From contig JBCBWF010000001.1 in NCBI GenBank assembly GCA_039817245.1, forward strand, positions 3,019-67,018: a stretch of 64,000 bases of DNA. The letters run 5' to 3'. The notes under the pieces are model-generated. The model saw nothing but the letters and a program-made list of their open reading frames with translations. It was not told the DNA's origin and made no database searches. Positions 24,192-32,659 of this stretch are shown here, one piece after another (the first letter of the stretch is position 1; every line of letters starts with the position of its first letter). The DNA comes from Thermohalobaculum sp039817245. Lineage in GTDB: Bacteria; Pseudomonadota; Alphaproteobacteria; Rhodobacterales; Rhodobacteraceae. The position numbers and the translations under genes were made by a program.

Positions 24192-25457
24192 ATGGCCGAA
24201 CTTCCGAAACCCTCCCGCCGGGCTCTCCTGCGTGCGGGCCTCGCCGTCGGCGCTGCGCTGGCCGCCGGCGGCGCCGCGCGCGGCGCGGGAGACCCCGCGA
24301 TCACCGATCTCGAGCAGCAGCCCTGGACGCAGTATCTGGGCGACGGCGTGGATGCGCGCCCCTACGGTACGCCCTCGGAATACGAGGCGCATGTCGTGCG
24401 GCGCGACGTGCCCTGGCTGACCGCCGATCCGGTGAGCTCCGTGAACTTCACGCCGATCCACGAACTCGACGGCGTCATCACCCCCAACGGCCTCTGCTTC
24501 GAGCGCCACCATGGCGGTGTCGCCGAGATCGATCCGTCGCTGTGGCGCCTGATGATCAACGGCCTCGTCAAGCAGCCGATGGTCTTCACGCTCGAGGACC
24601 TCATGCGCTTCCCGCGCGTGAACAAGGCGTACTTCCTCGAATGCGCCGCCAATTCCGGCATGGAGTGGCGCGGCGCCCAGCTCAATGGCGTGCAGTACAC
24701 CCATGGCATGATCCATAACGTGATCTACACGGGCGTGCCGCTGAAGATGATCCTCGCCGAGGCCGGGCTGAAGGAGAACGCGGCCTGGCTCTTGCCGGAA
24801 GGCGGCGACGCGGCCGGCATGACCCGCTCGGTGCCCCTCTTCAAGGCGCTCGATGACTGCCTGATCGCCACGCATATGAACGGTGAACGGCTCCGCCCCG
24901 AGCAGGGCTACCCGGCGCGTCTCGTCGTGCCCGGCTGGGAAGGCAATATGTGGGTCAAGTGGATCCGCCGCATCGAGGTCGGCGACAAGCCCTGGCACCA
25001 CCGCGAGGAGACCTCGAAATACACCGACCTGATGGCGGACGGGCGCGCGCGGCGCTTCACCTGGGAGATGGATGTGAAGTCCGTCATCACCAATCCCAGC
25101 CCGCAGGCGCCGATCAAGCATGCCAAGGGTCACACCGTGCTCACCGGCATCGCCTGGTCCGGCCGCGGCACGGTGAAGGAGGTGCACGTCACCACCGATG
25201 GCGGCCGCAACTGGGCCCGGGCGCGGATCGACGGGCCGTCCTGGGACAAGTCCATGCACCGCTTCTACTACGAGTTCGAGTGGGACGGCAGCCCGCTCCT
25301 CCTGCAGTCCCGCGCCGTCGACAGCGAGGGCTATGTGCAGCCCACCAAGGAGGCACTGCGCAAGGTGCGCGGTGTGAACTCGATCTATCACAACAACGGT
25401 ATCCAGACCTGGGCCGTGAATGCCGAGGGGGAGGCTGAGAATGTCGAGATTTCCTGA
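24192..25457 (+). CDS. soxC: molybdenum sulfur dehydrogenase subunit SoxC
   Basis: The product has 421 residues with a Tat signal (PSRRALLRAGLAVGAALAAG). It is a sulfite-oxidase-family molybdopterin protein: the molybdenum-ligand cysteine lies in YFLECAANSGMEWRG, and the C-terminal dimerisation domain is recognisable (GRGTVKEVHVTTDGGRNW). With SoxD it removes six electrons from SoxY-bound sulfane sulfur, so thiosulfate is fully oxidised without sulfur globules. It depends on molybdate, and modABC lies 6 kb downstream. It overlaps soxD by 17 bases. Confidence 0.94.
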   Translation: MAELPKPSRRALLRAGLAVGAALAAGGAARGAGDPAITDLEQQPWTQYLGDGVDARPYGTPSEYEAHVVRRDVPWLTADPVSSVNFTPIHELDGVITPNGLCFERHHGGVAEIDPSLWRLMINGLVKQPMVFTLEDLMRFPRVNKAYFLECAANSGMEWRGAQLNGVQYTHGMIHNVIYTGVPLKMILAEAGLKENAAWLLPEGGDAAGMTRSVPLFKALDDCLIATHMNGERLRPEQGYPARLVVPGWEGNMWVKWIRRIEVGDKPWHHREETSKYTDLMADGRARRFTWEMDVKSVITNPSPQAPIKHAKGHTVLTGIAWSGRGTVKEVHVTTDGGRNWARARIDGPSWDKSMHRFYYEFEWDGSPLLLQSRAVDSEGYVQPTKEALRKVRGVNSIYHNNGIQTWAVNAEGEAENVEIS

Positions 25458-26100
25458 GGTTGCCGCGCTGCTCTGCCTCGCCATGGCAACGCCGGCGATG
25501 GCGGATGGCTTCGGCCTCGGCCGCCCCGCCACGGATGCGGAGATCGCGTCCTGGGACATCGATGTGCGCCCGGACGGCGCAGGCCTTCCGGAGGGCTCCG
25601 GCAATGCGCTGGATGGCGAGGAGATCTTCGCCGAGCAGTGCGCCCATTGCCACGGCGATTTCGGCGAGGGCGTCGATCGCTGGCCCGTGCTCGCGGGCGG
25701 GCATGACACGCTGACCGCGGAGCGACCGGTCAAGACCATCGGGTCCTACTGGCCGTATCTCTCCACCGTCTACGACTACATCTACCGCGCGATGCCGTTC
25801 GGTTATGCCCAGTCGCTGGAGGCGGACGACGTCTACGCGATCACCGCCTACCTCCTCTACATGAACGACGTGGTGGACGATGAGGAGTTCGAGCTGAGCC
25901 ACGAGAACTTCAAGGAGGTTCGGCTGCCGAACGAGGCCAACTTCTTCGCCGATCCGCGCCCCGACATGCCGATGCTGCCCAACGCGCCGCCCTGCATGGA
26001 GAACTGCAAGGAGAGCGCCGAGATCACGATGCGCGCCCGGGTGCTCGACGTCACACCCGACAGCGAGGACGACGACCATGCCGGCATGGCCGTGGATTGA
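25441..26100 (+). CDS. soxD: SoxD cytochrome c, one-domain form
   Basis: The product has 219 residues with a signal peptide (first 21 residues) and a single haem motif, CAHCH at 67-71, in GEEIFAEQCAHCHGDFGEG. After the cytochrome domain comes PPCMENCKESAEITMRARVL, then the protein ends in DDDHAGMAVD. SoxD of Paracoccus is about 384 residues with two haem domains; this protein stops after the first. The second domain seems to have moved to the next gene. It accepts electrons from SoxC and passes them to soluble cytochromes. GGGGGAGG supports the ATG at 25441, inside the end of soxC. Confidence 0.88.
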   Translation: MSRFPEVAALLCLAMATPAMADGFGLGRPATDAEIASWDIDVRPDGAGLPEGSGNALDGEEIFAEQCAHCHGDFGEGVDRWPVLAGGHDTLTAERPVKTIGSYWPYLSTVYDYIYRAMPFGYAQSLEADDVYAITAYLLYMNDVVDDEEFELSHENFKEVRLPNEANFFADPRPDMPMLPNAPPCMENCKESAEITMRARVLDVTPDSEDDDHAGMAVD

Positions 26101-26815
26101 GCGCGCCCGGTCGGGCGCCCTTCTCCCGATTGTGGCCGCCGCGCTGACGATCGCGCTTGGCGGTCCGGTGGCGGCCGATGGCGCGGCGAGCGCAGAGCGC
26201 GGTGCGGCTCTCTACGCAAAGTGCAAGAGCTGCCACATGGTCGGGACAGACGCGCGCAACCGCGTCGGGCCGCATCTGAACGAGCTCTTCGGCCGGCGCG
26301 CGGCCTCCCTGCCCGGCTACAAGTACTCCAAGGACATGGAGCGCGCCGGCGCGGACGGTCTGGTCTGGGACGCGGAGAAACTCGACGTCTTCATGGCCAA
26401 TCCGCGCGCGCTTGTCACCGGCACGCGGATGAGCTTTCGGGGGATCTCCGATCCCGGAGACCGGGGCGATCTGCTCGCCTATCTGCGCCAGTTCTCGGTC
26501 AGCCCGCGCGATATCCCGGAAGCCGAGCCGACGGCCGTGAAGCGCGATCCGGATGTCGACCCGGCCATCCTCGCGATCGAGGGCGATCCGGCCTATGGCG
26601 AGTATCTCGCCGGCGAATGCGTGACCTGCCACCAGGCCAGCGGCGCGGATGAGGGTATCCCGTCCATCACCGGCTGGCCGCAGGAGGATTTCGTGACCGC
26701 GCTGCACGCCTACAAGGCCAAGTACCGACCCCATCCGGCGATGCAGCTCATCGCCAGCAATCTCTCGGATGAGGAAATCGCGTCGCTCGCGGCCTTTTTC
26801 GAGGGCGTCGAGTAG
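26078..26815 (+). CDS. soxE: dihaem cytochrome c, SoxE-like with an apparent SoxD C-terminal domain
   Basis: The product has 245 residues with a signal peptide (about residues 1-33). Domain 1 (about 36-140) is a class I cytochrome c: CKSCH at 49-53, RNRVGPHLNELFGRRA, PGYKYS and a Met-ligand region TGTRMSF. This pattern resembles the second domain of full-length SoxD. Domain 2 (about 165-245) has CVTCH at 181-185 and resembles the cytochrome subunit of flavocytochrome c sulfide dehydrogenase, as SoxE should. It overlaps soxD by 23 bases and precedes the flavoprotein gene soxF, its predicted partner. The domain assignment is by eye and needs alignment to confirm. Confidence 0.75.
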   Translation: MPAWPWIERARSGALLPIVAAALTIALGGPVAADGAASAERGAALYAKCKSCHMVGTDARNRVGPHLNELFGRRAASLPGYKYSKDMERAGADGLVWDAEKLDVFMANPRALVTGTRMSFRGISDPGDRGDLLAYLRQFSVSPRDIPEAEPTAVKRDPDVDPAILAIEGDPAYGEYLAGECVTCHQASGADEGIPSITGWPQEDFVTALHAYKAKYRPHPAMQLIASNLSDEEIASLAAFFEGVE

Positions 26816-26888
26816 CCCTCGCGCCGCTTGCCACGCGGCGCTGCAGGCACAAGGCTGAAGACAAAGAAAACCTCGGGAGGAATGAACG

Positions 26889-28148
26889 ATGACGACAAGA
26901 CGGACGGTACTGGCAGGCGGCCTCGCGATGAGTGCCGCTCTCTCCGCGCCCGCGGTCCTCGGACAGGCGCGGCCGAAGGCGGTGGTGATCGGTGGCGGCG
27001 CGGGCGGGGCGACCGCCGCGCGTTACATCGCCAAGGACTCGAAGGGCGAGATCGATGTGACGCTGATCGAGCCCACGCGGACCTATTACACCTGCTTCTT
27101 CTCGAACCTCTATATCGGCGGCTTCCGCAGCCTCGACTCGATCGGGCACAGCTATGGCGGGCTCGCGGCCAACGGCGTGAACGTCGTGCATGACTGGGCG
27201 ACCGGCGTCGACCGCGATGCGCGCGAGGTCGCGCTCGCGAGCGGGGGGCGGGTCGCCTACGACCGGCTGGTCGTCGCACCCGGCATCGACTTCCGCTGGG
27301 ACAGCCTGCCCGGCTACGGCGTCGAGGCGCAGAACGCGATGCCGCATGCCTGGAAGGGCGGCAGCCAGACCGAGCTCCTGCACGCCCAGATCCAGGCGAT
27401 GCGCCCGGGCGGTCTCTATGTGATGGTCGCGCCGCCCAACCCCTATCGCTGCCCGCCGGGGCCGTATGAGCGCGTCTCGATGGTGGCGCATGTTCTGAAG
27501 GAGAAGAACCCGACGGCCAAGATCCTGATCCTCGATCCCAAGCCGAAATTCTCCAAGCAGGGGCTCTTCGAGGAGGGCTGGGGGACGCACTACCCCGGCA
27601 TGATCGAGTGGCTGGACGCGGACTTCGTCGGCGAGATCGAGGAAGTGCGCCCGGATACGATGGAGATCGTCGCCGGCGGGGAAGTCACGAAGGCCGATGT
27701 GGCCAATGTGATCCCGGCCCAGAAGGCCGGCCACATTGCCGAAACGGCAGGGCTGACCAACGAGAGCGGCTTCTGCCCGATCGTGCCCGGCACCATGCAG
27801 AGCCAGATGGACGAGGCGGTGCATGTCCTCGGCGACGCGACGGTCGCGGGCGACATGCCGAAATCCGGCTTCTCGGCCAACAGCCAGGCCAAGGTGGCGG
27901 CGATGTCCGTGCGCGCGGCCCTCACGGGCTCGAAGGTCTTCCCGGCGCGCTTTTCCAACACGTGCTGGTCGCTGATCGCGACCGAGGACGGCGTGAAGGT
28001 CGGCGCGCGCTACGAGGCGACCGACGAGAAGATCGCCAAGACCGAGGGCTTCATCAGCCAGACCGGCGAGGATGCGGCACTGCGCAAGCAGACCTACGAG
28101 GAGAGCCTCGGCTGGTATGCGGGCATCACTGCGGACATGTTCGGCTAG
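26889..28148 (+). CDS. soxF: flavoprotein subunit of sulfide dehydrogenase SoxF
   Basis: The product has 419 residues with a Tat signal (TTRRTVLAGGLAMSAALS) and an FAD-binding Rossmann motif, VVIGGGAGGATAARYI. The redox cysteines of flavocytochrome c sulfide dehydrogenase appear in YYTCFFSNLY and FSNTCWSLIA. SoxF with SoxE oxidises sulfide and has been reported to reactivate SoxYZ. GGGAGGAA lies before the ATG at 26889. It ends 10 bases before a DUF302 gene. Confidence 0.93.
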   Translation: MTTRRTVLAGGLAMSAALSAPAVLGQARPKAVVIGGGAGGATAARYIAKDSKGEIDVTLIEPTRTYYTCFFSNLYIGGFRSLDSIGHSYGGLAANGVNVVHDWATGVDRDAREVALASGGRVAYDRLVVAPGIDFRWDSLPGYGVEAQNAMPHAWKGGSQTELLHAQIQAMRPGGLYVMVAPPNPYRCPPGPYERVSMVAHVLKEKNPTAKILILDPKPKFSKQGLFEEGWGTHYPGMIEWLDADFVGEIEEVRPDTMEIVAGGEVTKADVANVIPAQKAGHIAETAGLTNESGFCPIVPGTMQSQMDEAVHVLGDATVAGDMPKSGFSANSQAKVAAMSVRAALTGSKVFPARFSNTCWSLIATEDGVKVGARYEATDEKIAKTEGFISQTGEDAALRKQTYEESLGWYAGITADMFG

Positions 28149-28158
28149 GGAGGGCGCC

Positions 28159-28611
28159 ATGCGTGCGCGACTGTTTGCGGGCATCGCCCTGATTGCCGGG
28201 CTCGCCGCCTTGCCGGTGCCGGCGGAGGAGGGGCTGCTGGTGACCTATCCGGTCGATGGCAGCTTCGAGGACGGCGCCTTCGGCGTGGAGAGCGCGATCA
28301 CCGACCGCGGGCTGGTGATCGACGCCGTCAGCCATGTGGGCGCGATGCTGAACCGCACGGGCTCGGATGTCGGCTCCACGGTGCCGCTCTTCGCGGAGGC
28401 CGATATCTATCTCTTCTGCTCGGCCGTGCTGTCGCGCCGGGTGATGGAGGCGGATCCGAACAACATCGCGCACTGTCCTTACGGCATCATCCTTCGCGAG
28501 ATGCCGGATGGCCGGGTGGAAGTGGGCTACCGGCGGATGCCGGACGGCGCGATGCAGGAGGTCGAGGCGCTCCTCGACGATATCGCGCGCGAAGCGGCAG
28601 GGCTCGACTGA
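28159..28611 (+). CDS. exported DUF302-like protein at the end of the sox operon
   Basis: The product has 150 residues with a signal peptide ending near LPVPAEE. The rest fits the DUF302 pattern: GSFEDGAFGVESAITDRGL, then a central LFAEADIYLFCSAVLSRRVM and the conserved CPYGIILREMPDGRVEVGYR. DUF302 proteins are small alpha/beta domains of unknown function often found near sulfur and redox genes. AGGGAGGG precedes the ATG, 10 bases after soxF, so it is almost certainly part of the sox operon. The Paracoccus thiol hydrolase genes soxG and soxH are absent at this position. Confidence 0.75.
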   Translation: MRARLFAGIALIAGLAALPVPAEEGLLVTYPVDGSFEDGAFGVESAITDRGLVIDAVSHVGAMLNRTGSDVGSTVPLFAEADIYLFCSAVLSRRVMEADPNNIAHCPYGIILREMPDGRVEVGYRRMPDGAMQEVEALLDDIAREAAGLD

Positions 28612-28659
28612 GCCCCCGCTTCCGGTCCATGCTCCAGCCCGCGGGCGGGTGACAACCGG

Positions 28660-28756
28660 GGCGCCGATGCGGCCCGAGGCCCCGCCCGCCCGGGCTGGCG
28701 TTCCGCCTGGCCCGGCGGTCCCGTATCCCCCCCGGCCTTCGGGCCGCATCGGCGCC
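28660..28756. repeat. long inverted repeat after the sox operon
   Basis: A 22-base arm at 28660-28681 (GGCGCCGATGCGGCCCGAGG and two more bases) is matched by a 23-base arm at 28734-28756 in reverse complement, with a single one-base bulge. The spacer is 52 bases and GC-rich. It fills the gap between the DUF302 gene and the beta-keto acid cleavage gene and could form a large cruciform or RNA hairpin that ends the sox transcript. Confidence 0.6.
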
Positions 28757-28812
28757 CTGCCCTCCATGGATGCGCAGGGTGCTGGGGGCGCTGACAGGAG
28801 AGCGCTGCTGCC

Positions 28813-29652
28813 ATGTCCGACCCGAAACCCTGCATCATCTGCGTCGCGATCACGGGGTCGGTCCCGACCAAGGCGGACAATCCTGCCGTACCGATCACGG
28901 TGGAAGAGCAGGTCGAGAGCACGCAGGAGGCCTTCGAGGCCGGCGCCAGCATCGCGCATGGTCATGTGCGCGCCGATGACGGGACGCCGACCTCCGACCC
29001 TGAGCGTTTTGCGCGCCTGAAGGAGGGGCTCGAGCGGCACTGTCCTGGCATGATCGTGCAGTTCTCCACCGGCGGGCGCTCCGGCGCGGGGACGAGCCGC
29101 GGGGGCATGCTGCCGCTGCGCCCGGACATGGCCTCGCTCACCGTGGGTTCCAACAACTTCCCCAACCGGGTCTACGAGAACCCGCCGGACCTGGTGGACT
29201 GGCTGGCCGGCGAGATGCGGACCTACGGGGTGAAGCCCGAGATCGAGGCCTTCGATCTCAGCCATATCCATCATGCCGCGCTGATGCGGCGCGACGGCCG
29301 GCTGGAGGGGCGGCTCTATATTCAGTTCGTGATGGGCGTGAAGAATGCGATGCCGGTGGACCGCGAGACGTTTGATTTCTACATCCGTACGGTGGAGCGG
29401 CTGCTGCCGGACGCGGACTGGTGCGCCGCCGGGATCGGGCGCAACCAGATCGTGCTGAATGAGTGGTGCATCGCCGAGGGTGGGCATGTGCGGACGGGAC
29501 TGGAAGACAATGTGCGGCTGGACCGCGAGACGCTCGCGCCCTCTAATGCGGCCCTGGTGCGGCGCGCGGCGGAGCTCTGCGAACGGTATGGGCGGCCCGT
29601 TGCGAGCGCAACGCAGGCCCGCGCGATGCTGGATCTGCGCCCCGCGGCCTGA
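28813..29652 (+). CDS. beta-keto acid cleavage enzyme (BKACE, DUF849)
   Basis: The product has 279 residues. Recognisable features are IICVAITGSVPTKADNPAVP at the N-terminus, the zinc-site segment ASIAHGHVRADDGTP, VQFSTGGRSG and FDLSHIHHAALM. BKACE enzymes, such as 3-keto-5-aminohexanoate cleavage enzyme of lysine fermentation, condense a beta-keto acid with acetyl-CoA to give acetoacetate and a new CoA ester. The family has many substrate classes and the one used here cannot be called. GGAGAGC lies upstream. Confidence 0.88.
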   Translation: MSDPKPCIICVAITGSVPTKADNPAVPITVEEQVESTQEAFEAGASIAHGHVRADDGTPTSDPERFARLKEGLERHCPGMIVQFSTGGRSGAGTSRGGMLPLRPDMASLTVGSNNFPNRVYENPPDLVDWLAGEMRTYGVKPEIEAFDLSHIHHAALMRRDGRLEGRLYIQFVMGVKNAMPVDRETFDFYIRTVERLLPDADWCAAGIGRNQIVLNEWCIAEGGHVRTGLEDNVRLDRETLAPSNAALVRRAAELCERYGRPVASATQARAMLDLRPAA

Positions 29653-29700
29653 GGCGGCGGCGGTCTGCGGGCCGGCTAAACGGGTGCGTGGGGGCGTCGC

Positions 29701-31035
29701 GTGAGCACGGCCGTTGCCGATCACGCGCTCTTGGGTGAGCTGTTCGGGGACGCCGCGCTGGCGCGCCATCTGGACGCGGCCGCAGAGATCGCGGCGATGA
29801 TTCGGTTCGAGGCCGCGCTCGCCGAGATGCAGGGCCGGCTCGGGATCGTGCCGGAGGCGGCCGGGCGCTCCATCGCCGCGACACTTGCAGAGACAACGGT
29901 GGCGCCGGAGACGCTGGCGCCCGGCACCCGTGCGGCCGGCGTGCCGGTACCGGCGCTCGTTGCGCATCTGCGCGCCGCGATCGGCCCGCCCCATGGCGGC
30001 TATGTGCATTGGGGCGCGACCTCCCAGGACGTCATGGATACCGGGCTTGTGCTGCGGCTCCGTGACTGCCTGGACCTGCTGGAAGAAAGGCTGGAAGTGT
30101 TGCTGGACCGGCTGTCGGCCGCGGCGGAGGCGCATGCGAGGCTCGAAATGGCAGCCCGCACGCGGGCGCAGGTGGCGACGCCCACGGTCCTGGGCCTGCG
30201 CATCGCGGGCTGGCGCGCCCCGCTCGCGCGCTGCCAAACGCGGCTGGCGGAGCTTCGCCCGCGGCTGCTCGTTGTCCAGCTCGGCGGGGCTGCCGGCACG
30301 CAGTCGGTCTTCGGCGCGCAGGGTGTGGCGCTGATGGAGGGGCTCGCGCATGCGCTCGGTCTCGGCTGCCCTGCAAAGCCCTGGCATACGGAGCGCGACG
30401 CGCTGGTGGAGCTGGCGAACTGGCTCGCGATGGTGACGGGGCTGCTCGGCCGGATCGGCGGCGACCTGATCCTGCTCGGGCGCTCGGAGATCGGCGAGCT
30501 TGCGGCTGGCACCGGCGGCGGCTCCTCCACCATGCCGCAGAAAGCCAATCCTGTGCAGGCGGAGTCGCTGGTGGCGCTCGCGCGTCAGGCGGGCGCGCAG
30601 GCGGGTCTGGCGCAGCAGGCGCTCCTGCACCAGGAAGAGCGCGACTCGACCGCCTGGGCGCTCGAATGGATGGTGTTGCCGGCGCTCCTGCAGGCGGCGG
30701 GGGCCGCGTTGAACCACGCAACGGCGCTGGCAGGCACGCTCACGCCCAAGCCGCCGCGCATGGCCGAGACGCTGGCCCGTGGCGGCGGCACCGTGCATGC
30801 CGAGGCGCTGGCCTTCTCGCTCGCCGGGCAGATCCCGCTGCCCGAGGCGCAGGCGATGGTGAAGGCCGCGGCGCGCGCGGTCAGCGAGCATGGCGGCTCG
30901 CTCGAAGCGCAGCTTGCCGAGGCCTGTCGCGGGCGCGGACTGACAGCCCCATCCGCTCCGGAAGGTGCGGCCGCAGAGGCCGCAGCGCCGCTGATCGCCC
31001 GGAGCCTCGCGGAAGGGCGCGGCACCGAGACCTGA
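29701..31035 (+). CDS. fumarase/aspartase-superfamily lyase, PcaB-like
   Basis: The product has 444 residues from a GTG start. It has the three conserved blocks of the superfamily: VHWGATSQDVMDTG, a helical core, and the signature TGGGSSTMPQKANPVQAES with the catalytic serine loop. Size and sequence are closest in style to 3-carboxy-cis,cis-muconate cycloisomerase (PcaB) and adenylosuccinate lyase. The neighbouring gene is a beta-keto acid cleavage enzyme, not other protocatechuate genes, so a role outside that pathway is possible. It ends 94 bp before modA. Confidence 0.85.
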   Translation: MSTAVADHALLGELFGDAALARHLDAAAEIAAMIRFEAALAEMQGRLGIVPEAAGRSIAATLAETTVAPETLAPGTRAAGVPVPALVAHLRAAIGPPHGGYVHWGATSQDVMDTGLVLRLRDCLDLLEERLEVLLDRLSAAAEAHARLEMAARTRAQVATPTVLGLRIAGWRAPLARCQTRLAELRPRLLVVQLGGAAGTQSVFGAQGVALMEGLAHALGLGCPAKPWHTERDALVELANWLAMVTGLLGRIGGDLILLGRSEIGELAAGTGGGSSTMPQKANPVQAESLVALARQAGAQAGLAQQALLHQEERDSTAWALEWMVLPALLQAAGAALNHATALAGTLTPKPPRMAETLARGGGTVHAEALAFSLAGQIPLPEAQAMVKAAARAVSEHGGSLEAQLAEACRGRGLTAPSAPEGAAAEAAAPLIARSLAEGRGTET

Positions 31036-31129
31036 ACCCGCTCCCATGCCACCGTGCCCTCAGAGGGCTTGCGCGCCGGGCATGGGCAAGGACAATGGCG
31101 GCGAACGCGCTGCTGCTCATGGAGTTTCC

Positions 31130-31912
31130 ATGACCGACCTGCTCCACCGCCTGTGGCTTGCTGCGCTGGCCCTCGTGCTCGTGCTCGCGCCGATCGCCGC
31201 GGCTGCAAACGGCAACCGCGTCGTGGTTTTCGCCGCCGCGAGCCTCGCCGAGGCGCTGGAGGAAGCGACGGCGGGGTGGGAGGCGGAGACGGGCCAGAGC
31301 GCCGTTCTCTCCTTCGCGGGCAGCGGCACGCTCGCCAAGCAGATCGAGAGAGGTGCGCCCGCCGGGGTCTTTCTCTCCGCCAACACCGCATGGATGGACT
31401 ACCTCGCCGAGCGCGACCTTCTCGTTCCGGGCTCGCGGGACAACCTGCTCGGCAACCGCCTCGTCCTGGTCGGCGCGCCCTTCGCAGGGGCGCCGGCGGT
31501 CCTCGATGCGGCGTTCGATCTCGGCGGCCGGCTCGGGGAGGGGCGGCTCGCGCTCGGCCTCACCGAGGCCGTGCCGGCCGGGATCTATGCCCGCGCGGCC
31601 CTCGAGAGCCTCGGCCACTGGGACGCGGTGCGCGACCGACTGGCGGAGACCGACAATGTCCGCGCCGCGCTCGCCCTCGTTGCCCGCGGCGAGGCCCCGC
31701 TCGGGATCGTCTATGCCAGCGACCTGTCCGGAACCGAGGGGATCGGCGTCCTCGCCACCCTGCCTGCCGAGAGCCACCCGCCGATCCGCTACGACGCCGC
31801 ACTGATCCGCGGTCCGGGCGACGCCGACGCGGCGGCAAGCCTCCTCGCCCATCTCGCGTCGCCCGAGGCTGCGGAGATCTTCCGCCGCCACGGCTTCCTC
31901 GTGCCCGGCTGA
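31130..31912 (+). CDS. modA: molybdate-binding periplasmic protein ModA
   Basis: The product has 260 residues with a signal peptide (to about residue 25, ending AAAANG). The start of the mature protein, VVVFAAASLAEALEEA, and SGTLAKQIERGAPAGVFLSA are typical of ModA, providing the serines and backbone that bind the oxyanion. The ATG at 31130 is chosen because it begins the signal peptide and is preceded by GGAG. It delivers molybdate or tungstate to ModBC. Confidence 0.9.
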   Translation: MTDLLHRLWLAALALVLVLAPIAAAANGNRVVVFAAASLAEALEEATAGWEAETGQSAVLSFAGSGTLAKQIERGAPAGVFLSANTAWMDYLAERDLLVPGSRDNLLGNRLVLVGAPFAGAPAVLDAAFDLGGRLGEGRLALGLTEAVPAGIYARAALESLGHWDAVRDRLAETDNVRAALALVARGEAPLGIVYASDLSGTEGIGVLATLPAESHPPIRYDAALIRGPGDADAAASLLAHLASPEAAEIFRRHGFLVPG

Positions 31913-31948
31913 TCCGGCATGCGAGCGAGCCGGCCGCACGGGCGCTGA

Positions 31949-32659
31949 GTGGATCCGCTCGCCCCCCTCACCGCCGCAGAGTGGGAAGCGGTGCGCCTGT
32001 CGCTGCGGGTCTCATTCTGGGCAACCGTTGCGAGCCTGCCCTTCGGCATCGGCGTCGCGCTGCTCCTCACGCGCGGCAGGTTCTGGGGCCGGCCGGTGCT
32101 GGACGGGCTCGTCCATCTGCCGCTCATCCTGCCACCGGTCGTCACGGGCTATGCGCTTCTCCTCCTCTTCGGCCGGCAGGGCCCGCTCGGTGCCGCGCTG
32201 GCGGACTGGTTCGGCATAACGCTCGCCTTTCGCTGGACCGGCGCCGCGCTCGCCGCCGCGATCATGGGGTTTCCGCTGATGGTGCGGGCCATCCGCCTCG
32301 CCCTCGAAGCCGTGGATCCGAAGCTGGAGGAGGCAGCCGGCACGCTCGGCGCAGGACGGATCTGGACGTTTCTCCTCGTGACGCTGCCGTTGATCCTGCC
32401 GGGCATCCTGGCCGGCGCCGTGCTCGGCTTCGCGAAGGCCATGGGAGAGTTCGGGGCCACCATCACCTTCGTGTCGAACATCCCCGGAGAGACGCGCACC
32501 CTGCCCTCGGCCGTCTACACGGCGCTGCAGGTGCCGGGGGGCGAGCCCTTGGCGCTGCGCCTCGCGCTCGTCTCGGTGGTCGTCGCGGTGCTGGCGCTCC
32601 TGCTGTCGGACCGGATCTCCCGCACGGTCGCCCGGCGCATCGCAGGGCGCGCGCGATGA
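31949..32659 (+). CDS. modB: molybdate ABC permease ModB
   Basis: The product has 236 residues from a GTG start, with five or six helices. The EAA loop VDPKLEEAAGTLGAGRIWTF contacts ModC, and the C-terminal GEFGATITFVSNIPGETRTL is characteristic of ModB. It overlaps modC by four bases. Together with ModA and ModC it brings in molybdate for the molybdopterin enzymes, of which SoxC and NasA lie in this window. Confidence 0.92.
   Translation: MDPLAPLTAAEWEAVRLSLRVSFWATVASLPFGIGVALLLTRGRFWGRPVLDGLVHLPLILPPVVTGYALLLLFGRQGPLGAALADWFGITLAFRWTGAALAAAIMGFPLMVRAIRLALEAVDPKLEEAAGTLGAGRIWTFLLVTLPLILPGILAGAVLGFAKAMGEFGATITFVSNIPGETRTLPSAVYTALQVPGGEPLALRLALVSVVVAVLALLLSDRISRTVARRIAGRAR

Noticed and set aside
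28126..31047. A 973-codon - strand open frame opposite the DUF302, BKACE and lyase genes
   Set aside because: The + strand genes have clear motifs, ribosome-binding sites and coupling; the antisense translation is low complexity.
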